Source of the DNA: Petralouisia muris
Lineage (GTDB): Bacteria; Bacillota; Clostridia; Lachnospirales; Lachnospiraceae
DNA: 64,000 nt
Reading direction: 5' to 3'
Assembly: GCF_004793545.1 (NCBI RefSeq)
Contig: NZ_SRYA01000007.1
Location: 1-64,000, forward strand
A model generated the notes under the pieces. That model saw nothing but the letters and a program-made list of their open reading frames with translations. It ran no database searches and was not told the origin of the DNA. Every line of letters begins with the position of its first letter. The first letter of the stretch is position 1. Positions 1-6,448 of this stretch are shown piece by piece. The translations under genes and the position numbers were made by a program.

Positions 1-86
1 CAGGCCATGTCCTATCTGCGTAAATACGGGAAACAGGCGTAAAGGATGGAAAGAGAGAATGGTCATTTTTATTTACAGCAGGAAAT
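1..86 (+). repeat. 86-bp direct repeat, copy 1 (recombinase 5' end copy)
   Basis: Positions 1-86 are identical by eye to 840-925. The repeat holds the last codons of an upstream reading frame (ending YGKQA, stop at 40-42), a spacer, and the first nine codons of the recombinase gene starting with ATG at 59. In this copy the next codon is TGA, so the recombinase start is cut just before its catalytic serine codon. The repeat may extend left beyond the window. Confidence 0.93.
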
Positions 87-148
87 GAAAAGAAATGTGC
101 TGTAGGTACACAGCAGATTGCAGAAAATAAAAAAGAGGAGTGGAATCC

Positions 149-415
149 ATGTCAGAGTTACAACAGAAAGCGGTGCAGTTAATCAGCGGGTTGTCAGATG
201 ATAATATAAGTTTCCTGATAGAAGTAATTCAAAGGCTGATGCCACAGGAAGCAGACACAGCGGCTCTCTATTCGGAACAGGAGAGTACAGCAATACAGGC
301 TTTCCAAAGGCTGGATGCAGCAAGGCCGGAGGTGAAACGGTATTTACCAGATGATTTTGACCCGGAAAAAGAATTGGAGGAGGCAAGGGCTGAGAGATAT
401 GGCAGTTTTGATTGA
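149..415 (+). CDS. Putative antitoxin of a PIN-domain toxin-antitoxin pair
   Basis: This is an 88-residue acidic protein. The ATG at 149 is preferred over the upstream GTG at 140 because GAGGAG at 135-140 is well spaced for it. The 3' end overlaps the next gene, which encodes a PIN-domain protein, by 17 bases; this is a typical translationally coupled antitoxin-toxin arrangement. The N-terminal half is predicted helical and the C-terminal tail is very acidic and charged (DPEKELEEARAERYG), as expected for a toxin-wrapping tail. I do not recognise a specific DNA-binding fold, so the antitoxin role comes mainly from position. The cassette lies between two identical 86-bp repeats. Confidence 0.65.
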   Translation: MSELQQKAVQLISGLSDDNISFLIEVIQRLMPQEADTAALYSEQESTAIQAFQRLDAARPEVKRYLPDDFDPEKELEEARAERYGSFD

Positions 416-824
416 CACAAATGTGATTATTGATTTTCTTACCACAAGGGAGCCATTTTTTGAAGCGTCTAAAAAAGTGCTTACAAAATGTTCGGATGGG
501 GAAGTGGAGGGGTATCTTGCATTTCATTCAGTTCCAAATTTGTGGTATATACTGAGGAAAGCACCGGAAGAGGAACGAAGAAAGTGGCTTTTGGATTTAT
601 GCAGCTTTTTGAAAGTGGCGGGTGCGAATCATGAAGAAGTGTTAAAGGCAGTCAGGATGACAGAATTTAAAGATTTTGAGGATTGTCTGCAGGACAGGTG
701 CGCAAAAAACGTAGATGCAGAATATATTATTACACGAAACGCTGCAGATTTCAATGTGTCAGAAGTTCCGGCAATATCGCCTGAGGAATTCCTGGCTGTG
801 ATTTCGGGAAAAACGCAGCGGTGA
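399..824 (+). CDS. PIN-domain ribonuclease toxin (VapC-like)
   Basis: The product is a 141-residue PIN-domain protein, likely a metal-dependent RNase. The N-terminus MAVLIDTNVIIDFL carries the first conserved aspartate in the PIN LIDTNV motif. DFEDCLQ near residue 90 supplies central acidic residues, and YIITRNAADF near residue 110 resembles the late PIN motif. The length fits single-domain PIN_3 toxins. The start ATG at 399 lies inside the antitoxin gene, so translation is probably coupled; an in-frame start at 351 would add 16 residues lacking PIN character. The gene is unrelated to the recombinase that follows and appears to be captured cargo. Confidence 0.8.
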   Translation: MAVLIDTNVIIDFLTTREPFFEASKKVLTKCSDGEVEGYLAFHSVPNLWYILRKAPEEERRKWLLDLCSFLKVAGANHEEVLKAVRMTEFKDFEDCLQDRCAKNVDAEYIITRNAADFNVSEVPAISPEEFLAVISGKTQR

Positions 825-839
825 AACCCCGGCCTGGAA

Positions 840-925
840 CAGGCCATGTCCTATCTGCGTAAATACGGGAAACAGGCGTAAAGGATGGAAAGAGAGAATG
901 GTCATTTTTATTTACAGCAGGAAAT
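840..925 (+). repeat. 86-bp direct repeat, copy 2
   Basis: Identical to 1-86. Here the repeat runs into the intact recombinase gene, whose ATG is at 898. Together with copy 1 it brackets the toxin-antitoxin cassette with an 839-bp period. Confidence 0.93.
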
Positions 926-2538
926 CCAAATGGACCGGCCGGGGAGAAAGTGTGGAAAACCAGCTTGCCATGTGCCGGGATTACATACAGTACAACATTG
1001 AAGGAGCCGGGGAAGCTGAAATCGTAACATACGAAGATGAAGGTTACTCCGGCAAAAATACCAACCGTCCCCAATTTCAGAAAATGATGCAGGAAATCAA
1101 AAAAGGCAGATGTAATTACCTGGTATGCTACAAGCTGGACCGGCTGGGCCGCAATATTGCAGATCTGGCCAATTTGGTGGAAACGCTGAACAAGCTGAAT
1201 GTTTCTTTTATCAGCATCAAGGAAAAATTTGATACCTCCACTCCCATCGGAAAAGCCATGCTTTATTTTGCAGGGGTTCTTGCCCAGATGGAGCGGGAGC
1301 AGATAGCAGAACGGGTCCGGGACAATATGGTGATGCTTGCAAGAAAGGGCAGGTGGCTGGGCGGAAACACGCCCCTTGGATTTGCGGCAGAAGCTGAGGA
1401 AAAGGTATCTGTCAATGGAAAAAGCAGGAAGTCTTTCCGGCTGGCTGTAGATGAACAGGAAATGCAGACCGTCCGGTTTATTTTTCGGGAATACCTGAAA
1501 AACCAGTCCTTAATGGGAATTGTCAAATATTTCCTGAGCCATGGCATACAAACAAAGCGGGGCAATGAATATACCACAACCGCTATCCGGGATATTCTGA
1601 CAAATCCTGTGTACTGCACAGCAGACAAGGAAGCTTACGAGTATTTCTGGAACCTGGGCTGTCAGGTATGCATGGAAAAAGAGGAGGCAGATGGAAAGTA
1701 TGGTCTGATTGCCTATGCGAAAACTTCCTCTACTCAATATAAGAATAAAAATAATTCTCCGGAAAAATGGATTGTGGCGAAGGGAAAGCATCCAGGAATC
1801 ATATCCGGGCAGGATTTTTCCAAAATCCAGAACCTTCTGGCGAAAAACAGTTCCAAAGGGGAAGGATGGCATAAGCCTCAGAACCCGGTAGCATTGCTGT
1901 CTGGAATTTTGTACTGCTCCTGCGGACATCTGATGCGCCCAAAATATTATTCTTCCAAACAGGTGACAGAATCAGGAGAACGTAAATTTTCCTATCTCTG
2001 TCCCTATAAAGGCATGACCCATGGGGAGAAATGCTCAGTATTGAATGTGCAGGGAAATACATTGGATGAACTGGTGTGTAGGGAAGTGCTGCGCTATACA
2101 GAGGAAAATTCCGACATCCATCGTATGCTTAAGGAAGTTATGGAAAGAATGGATGACACAAAAGAAGAGACAGTAACTGCAGCAGACCTGATGGAGCAGG
2201 AGATACAGAAACGAAAAAAAGAAGTACAGAATCTCATTTCTGTCCTGGCAAAATCTGGTGGTGAGGAAGCCTTTATTCAACAGATAGAAAAGGAAATCCG
2301 AAAGCTGAACGAAGAATGTGCGTTTCTGGAAAAAGAACGCACAAAATCAGGAGAAGAAGGAAAAAATATTCAGGGAGACAGACAGCAGATGGAGGTTCTC
2401 TTAGAACAGCTTTCCAGCTTCCGCAGTCTCTTTGACACATTAACGGTACCGGAAAAGCGGGAATATCTGCGGATGATTCTGGATAAAGTTGTCTGGGACG
2501 GAAAAGAAGCCCATATTTTTATCTATGGCAGCCATTGA
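898..2538 (+). CDS. Large serine recombinase (integrase of an integrative element)
   Basis: A 546-residue site-specific recombinase. The N-terminal resolvase domain starts IFIYSRKS, with Ser10 as the likely nucleophile, and continues with LDRLGRN and the FAGVLAQMEREQIAERV segment. A central recombinase domain follows (about 190-300). Next comes a zinc-ribbon-like segment with CSCGHLMRPKYY and later cysteines (about 330-390), then a charged coiled-coil stretch (about 430-510). This is the usual large serine recombinase layout and length. The stop at 2538 lies about 65 bp from a broken ABC ATPase gene, as expected for an integrase sitting at the end of its element, so the element probably extends leftward. 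Confidence 0.93.
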   Translation: MVIFIYSRKSKWTGRGESVENQLAMCRDYIQYNIEGAGEAEIVTYEDEGYSGKNTNRPQFQKMMQEIKKGRCNYLVCYKLDRLGRNIADLANLVETLNKLNVSFISIKEKFDTSTPIGKAMLYFAGVLAQMEREQIAERVRDNMVMLARKGRWLGGNTPLGFAAEAEEKVSVNGKSRKSFRLAVDEQEMQTVRFIFREYLKNQSLMGIVKYFLSHGIQTKRGNEYTTTAIRDILTNPVYCTADKEAYEYFWNLGCQVCMEKEEADGKYGLIAYAKTSSTQYKNKNNSPEKWIVAKGKHPGIISGQDFSKIQNLLAKNSSKGEGWHKPQNPVALLSGILYCSCGHLMRPKYYSSKQVTESGERKFSYLCPYKGMTHGEKCSVLNVQGNTLDELVCREVLRYTEENSDIHRMLKEVMERMDDTKEETVTAADLMEQEIQKRKKEVQNLISVLAKSGGEEAFIQQIEKEIRKLNEECAFLEKERTKSGEEGKNIQGDRQQMEVLLEQLSSFRSLFDTLTVPEKREYLRMILDKVVWDGKEAHIFIYGSH

Positions 2539-2743
2539 TGGAGCAAGAATCAGCAGATATCAGTGGCTGCCGCGTAATTTGTTTCCCCTGCAGAACCATC
2601 CCATTGCCGCACCCGCTGGGGCCCACAACCGCCAGAAAATCCCCTTTATGAACCGTAAAATTTATATTGAATAAAGCAGGAGTTTCTCCCTGCATAGTAT
2701 GATAGGAATAACCCACATGGCTGATTTCCATTAATTTTTCCAT
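2519..2743 (-). pseudogene. 5' fragment of an ABC transporter ATP-binding gene (SsuB/TauB-like)
   Basis: The minus-strand frame starts at 2743 behind AAGGAGAAC. It encodes MEKLMEISHVGYSYHTMQ and then GDFLAVVGPSGCG, the start of a nitrate/sulfonate/taurine-type ABC ATPase up to the middle of Walker A. From about 2605 downward the frame is foreign sequence and stops at 2519, next to the recombinase 3' end. The rest of the ATPase is absent from the window and presumably lies at the other end of the integrated element. Confidence 0.75.
2600..2612. other. Candidate attachment-site junction inside a Walker A coding sequence
   Basis: Read on the minus strand, an ABC ATPase reading frame is normal up to GPSGCG. 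It then reads Asn (codon at 2603-2605) where the Walker A lysine is expected, and loses all similarity after that. This is where integration of the recombinase element probably joined host DNA. The exact core bases cannot be fixed from one junction. Confidence 0.55.
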
Positions 2744-2848
2744 AAAGTTCTCCTTATTGTTGCTTATTGATATAGTATGATTCAGGGATGGAAAGAGTGC
2801 TTTTTGCAGCCAGTCCGTATATGTGTGATAGGAAAGATTATTGGTAAG

Positions 2849-2964
2849 ATAAGATAAGATAAGAAAAGAAAAGAAAAGAAAAGAACAACCGCCCACAAAG
2901 TGGTCAGCCTCCCAAGATTGAAAGATAAGCCTACCTGGTACTGCCAAGTAAAAAGGTAGGCTTA
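2849..2964. other. Purine-rich simple repeat and strong hairpin, possible type I toxin remnant
   Basis: A run of GATAA then GAAAA units (about 2849-2884) is followed by AACCGCCCAC and a perfect 11-bp-arm inverted repeat (TAAGCCTACCT at 2926-2936, AGGTAGGCTTA at 2954-2964). This resembles the bidirectional terminator of Firmicutes holin-like or TxpA-type small toxins, but no intact toxin frame is present. The rest of 2744-3041 shows nothing convincing. Confidence 0.3.
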
Positions 2965-3041
2965 TTTATGTTCGCTTATCTCTGCTGTCTAAGCAGTAAG
3001 CGGCAACATTGTGTATTATGCAGTATTATGCATTAATTACA

Positions 3042-3210
3042 TTAGTCCCATGGATGCAGTATTACTTTAACTGCTCCTTTGCCATTTGTTAAGCGCATGA
3101 CTGCTTCAAGGGGGGCTTCGTTGGATGAATTTATAATTTCGTCTGTACATTGCCTGTCTCACACACTTCTCCCACAATTTTTCTTGCATTTGTTGGATTA
3201 GTAAAAGCTG
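3042..3210 (-). pseudogene. C-terminal remnant of a zinc-type alcohol dehydrogenase
   Basis: On the minus strand one frame reads EAPLEAVMRLTNGKGAVKV and ends HPWD with its stop at 3042-3044. Just upstream the match continues in another frame (TNPTNARKIVGEVCETGN). The wording is typical of the NAD-binding region of zinc-dependent alcohol/sorbitol dehydrogenases. Frameshift and truncation show it is dead. Confidence 0.45.
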
Positions 3211-3350
3211 GTTTTGCAAAAGAAGAGGAGACGCGCCAATAAGATCTGCTTCAACAGAGTTCTTTTTTGTCATGTACAGAAAGCCTGCAGTGTAGAAAAA
3301 ACTGTGGGGCTTTCTGTCTATAATTTTTTAAAAGAAAGCCGGGTTAATGT

Positions 3351-3378
3351 TTGTAAATCCTGTAAAGTATTGTATAAT
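3351..3378 (+). promoter_or_regulatory. Probable sigma-A promoter of the two-component operon
   Basis: TTGTAA at 3351-3356 and TATAAT at 3373-3378 are separated by 16 bp, about 40 bp before the response regulator start. Confidence 0.6.
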
Positions 3379-3417
3379 TATAGAAATACCAAAACAGTAC
3401 ACAGGAAAGGAACCCGA

Positions 3418-4098
3418 ATGAAATACCATTGCTTAATCATAGATGACGAAAAATTACTTGCAGACAGCACAGCAGAATATTTTAATATATTTGGAGTAAA
3501 AACAGCGGCCGTTTACAGTGCAGAGGAAAGCCGCTGTTTTTTGAGAGAAAATACGGCGGAGCTTCTGCTGTTGGATATCAATCTGGGGGATGGGAGCGGA
3601 TTTGCGCTGTGCAGGGAGCTGCGGGAGCAGACAGATATCCCGATACTTTTTATTTCTGCCAGAACAAGCGATGATGATAAAATTGCCGCTTTGAATATCG
3701 GCGGCGACGACTATATTCAAAAGCCCTGTTCCCTGGGGGTGCTGCTGGCCAAGGTTCAGGCAGTCTTAAAGCGTTACGGGAGATGCAGGGAAGGAAATTA
3801 CTCAGATCACAGGCTGAAAATTGACGTTTTGGGGCAGAGCCTGCTGGTAGACGGCAGCAAAGTGAAAGTAACGATGATGGAATTCAGGCTTTTGGCGTAT
3901 CTGATCCGAAATCGTGATAGAGTAGTGTCAAAACAGGAGCTTTTTGAAAATGTATGGGCAGATAAATTCACAGGAGACGGAACGCTGAACGTACACATCC
4001 GCAGAATTCGCGAAGCCATTGAAGTAAATCCCAACCAGCCGGAGTATATTGTCACTTACTGGGGCAAGGGCTACAGATTCGAGGGAGGCGGCAAATGA
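3418..4098 (+). CDS. OmpR-family response regulator
   Basis: A 226-residue regulator with an N-terminal receiver domain (about 1-120) and a C-terminal winged helix (about 130-225). The acidic pair D9-D10, phospho-acceptor Asp53 (LLLLDINLGDG), the SART switch segment and the lysine of IQKPCS are all visible. VSKQELFENVW and VHIRRIREAIE mark the DNA-binding domain. ATG 3418 is chosen because AGGAAAGGA lies just upstream; longer starts add sequence without receiver character. The gene overlaps the kinase gene by 4 bases (ATGA). It likely controls the ABC exporter immediately downstream. Confidence 0.93.
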   Translation: MKYHCLIIDDEKLLADSTAEYFNIFGVKTAAVYSAEESRCFLRENTAELLLLDINLGDGSGFALCRELREQTDIPILFISARTSDDDKIAALNIGGDDYIQKPCSLGVLLAKVQAVLKRYGRCREGNYSDHRLKIDVLGQSLLVDGSKVKVTMMEFRLLAYLIRNRDRVVSKQELFENVWADKFTGDGTLNVHIRRIREAIEVNPNQPEYIVTYWGKGYRFEGGGK

Positions 4099-5411
4099 AA
4101 AAGCGCAGGTTTGTGTTTGCGATTCTGCTGATTTTCCTGCTGGAAGCGGCAGTTGTTTTTATGGAAGGAAGAGAGGAAGCGTCTCAGGATGCGGTGGCAG
4201 TCAATAAAATCGTAAAAATAGTGGAAAATAACTGGGAAAGTCTGAAAGGCCACAGCGATTCCAGCGGATTTGTATCTGATTTTGATTATGTTTTGAACCG
4301 AAATCACAATGGGGATTTGGAGCCATTTGACTATGTTGTGATAGATGATAAGGGAAAGGTATTATTCAAAACCAGAGACCGTTTAAGCGAAACGATAAGC
4401 CAGGCGGTTTCACACAGGGACACCATACTGGATGTGGAGCAATCCGGCGCTGCAGTGGGAAAAGTTATGATCTATAATTCATGGGAGGAGAATTTGGTGA
4501 CTCGAAAACGCAGAGCCATTCTGTGCCTGCTGCTGCTTTTGCTGATTCAGGCAGTGTGCCTTGCAGGCTACGCGGCATGTCTTTATGGAACATTGGTAAA
4601 ACCCTTCCGCAAACTGGAAGGATTTGCAGAGCGGATTGCTGGAGGAAATCTGGATATTCCGCTGGAAATGGACAGGCAGAACCTGTTTGGCGCATTTACG
4701 GAAAGCTTTGACATTATGCGGACAGAATTAAAGAAAGCAAGGCTTGCCGAGGCAGAAGCAAATGCAGAAAAAAAGGAACTGGTGGCCAAGCTGTCCCATG
4801 ATATCAAAACGCCTGTGGCAAGCATAAAAGCCGCATCTGAAGTGGGATTTGCCCTTGCAGAAAGTGAAAGGATGCGGGAAAATTATACCCAGATTATCCA
4901 AAAGGCGGATCAGATTAACAGCCTGGTGACCAACCTGTTTACTGCAACGCTGGAGGAATTGCAGGAGCTTACCGTAATGCCTGGGGATATGGAAAGCAGT
5001 GAGATAAAGATGCTGCTTGAAAATGCAGACTATCTCCATCAGGCTGAGATTCCGGACATTCCTCCCTGCCTGGTCTGGGCAGACAGGCTCAGGCTTCAGC
5101 AGGTTTTTGACAATATTTTTGCAAATTCTTATAAATATGCAGACACAGCCATACAGGTGCAGGCAGAGAAATCAGGCGGCTGGCTGACGGTGGAACTGGA
5201 AGACGCCGGTGGCGGAATGCCGAAGGAGGAGATATTCTTTATCAAAGAGAAGTTCCGCCGGGGAAGCAACGCCGGGGCTGTGGATGGAGCAGGATTGGGA
5301 CTGTTTATTTCTGATTATTTTATGGAAGCTATGAAGGGAACGCTGACGTTGGAAAATGGAGAACAGGGGCTTAAGGTAAGGGTGTCTGTGCCGTTAAGCG
5401 GCGGAATGTAA
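4095..5411 (+). CDS. Sensor histidine kinase
   Basis: A 438-residue membrane kinase. TM1 is at about 8-23, an extracellular sensor at 24-140, TM2 at about 141-164, and a HAMP-like linker at 165-220. The dimerisation domain has His235 in KLSHDIKTP. The ATPase domain shows NIFANSYKYAD (N box), DAGGGM (G1) and GAGLGLFI (G2). It overlaps the response regulator start-stop (ATGA) and so forms one operon with it. The roughly 115-residue sensor differs from the short-sensor BceS kinases, so although an FtsX exporter follows, a bacitracin-type flux sensor is not certain. Confidence 0.93.
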   Translation: MKKRRFVFAILLIFLLEAAVVFMEGREEASQDAVAVNKIVKIVENNWESLKGHSDSSGFVSDFDYVLNRNHNGDLEPFDYVVIDDKGKVLFKTRDRLSETISQAVSHRDTILDVEQSGAAVGKVMIYNSWEENLVTRKRRAILCLLLLLLIQAVCLAGYAACLYGTLVKPFRKLEGFAERIAGGNLDIPLEMDRQNLFGAFTESFDIMRTELKKARLAEAEANAEKKELVAKLSHDIKTPVASIKAASEVGFALAESERMRENYTQIIQKADQINSLVTNLFTATLEELQELTVMPGDMESSEIKMLLENADYLHQAEIPDIPPCLVWADRLRLQQVFDNIFANSYKYADTAIQVQAEKSGGWLTVELEDAGGGMPKEEIFFIKEKFRRGSNAGAVDGAGLGLFISDYFMEAMKGTLTLENGEQGLKVRVSVPLSGGM

Positions 5412-5594
5412 GAACAATTGTTGAGTGTATTGAGGCGGCAGAGGGAAAGAAAAGCAGGAAAGAGAAGGACAAGGAATAAGAGAGAAGGAGCGGAACTTGC
5501 CATTTTGTTCTATAAATTGAGCGTTTTAACAATATGACAGTAATGACAGGATATTTCGAAAACAGCGCATTACAAGAATATTGAAATTTATGAT

Positions 5595-5633
5595 TTAAGG
5601 AACCGTTAAGGATTCCATAAAGACATTTAAGAA
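5595..5633 (+). promoter_or_regulatory. Candidate response-regulator binding direct repeats
   Basis: TTAAGGA occurs at 5595-5601 and again at 5606-5612, exactly 11 bp apart. A third near-copy, TTAAGAA, is at 5627-5633. Direct repeats spaced by one helical turn are typical OmpR-family sites. They sit 55-95 bp before the ABC ATPase start, in a 276-bp gap between kinase and ATPase that otherwise holds no gene. Confidence 0.45.
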
Positions 5634-5687
5634 CTGGAAAAATAAAATAAAACGTGCATAGACATTTTGAATGGAAGGAGCTTCCCA

Positions 5688-6446
5688 ATGAAAAAAGTGA
5701 TTTATAAAACTGAAAATTTAAGCAAATCCTTCTCCAGCGGAGGGAGATTGCAACACGTTCTTAAAAACATTGACCTGGAACTTTACCAGGGAGATTTTAC
5801 GGTGATTATGGGCGCAAGCGGAGCAGGAAAATCCACACTATTGTATGCCCTTTCCGGTATGGACGTCCCAAGCCTCGGCACCATCACCTTCGGAAAACAA
5901 GTAATTTCTGATTTAAGCCAGGACGGGCTTTCGGTATTCCGCCGGGAACACTGCGGATTTGTGTTCCAGCAGATATATCTGATTGACAGTATGAGCGTGC
6001 TGGATAATGTGCTATGTGCAGGGCTTCTGGTATGCAGGGACAAAAAGGCGCTGCTTCGGCGGGCCAGGGAATTATTTCAGGCTGTAGGCGTCAATGAAGA
6101 GACTCAGAGAAAATTCCCAACGCAGATATCCGGCGGGGAGGCCCAGCGTGTGGGAATAGTCAGGGCCCTGATTAATGCTCCGGATATTCTTTTTGCAGAC
6201 GAACCTACAGGGGCCTTAAATTCTCAAACAGGACTGGACGTGCTCAACACTTTGACCAAATTTAATGAGCAGGGGCAGAGTGTTGTGATGGTAACTCATG
6301 ACATGCGTTCTGCCTGCCGGGGGAACCGTATTTTATATCTGAAGGACGGAGCTATTTTAGGGGAATGCAGTCTGGGCAGGTATGTGCACGGAGATGAAAA
6401 AAGACACGAAAAATTATCTGCTTTTCTTACGGAAATGGGGTGGTAA
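5688..6446 (+). CDS. ABC exporter ATP-binding subunit (MacB/LolD/BceA type)
   Basis: A 252-residue ATPase. Walker A is GASGAGKST, the Q-loop region reads HCGFVFQQIYLID, the signature is SGGEAQRVGI, Walker B is ILFADEPTGALN and the H-loop is VMVTHDM. The GALN after Walker B is characteristic of ATPases that partner FtsX-like permeases. ATG 5688 is chosen for GGAAGGAG at 5673-5680. The permease gene begins 2 bp after the stop. The operon order (regulator, kinase, ATPase, permease) suggests induction by the co-encoded two-component system. Confidence 0.94.
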   Translation: MKKVIYKTENLSKSFSSGGRLQHVLKNIDLELYQGDFTVIMGASGAGKSTLLYALSGMDVPSLGTITFGKQVISDLSQDGLSVFRREHCGFVFQQIYLIDSMSVLDNVLCAGLLVCRDKKALLRRARELFQAVGVNEETQRKFPTQISGGEAQRVGIVRALINAPDILFADEPTGALNSQTGLDVLNTLTKFNEQGQSVVMVTHDMRSACRGNRILYLKDGAILGECSLGRYVHGDEKRHEKLSAFLTEMGW

Positions 6447-6448
6447 AT

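Noticed and set aside
3214-3417. Extended N-terminus (68 residues) of the response regulator frame
   Set aside because: It contains the promoter boxes and lacks family sequence; AGGAAAGGA fixes the start at 3418.
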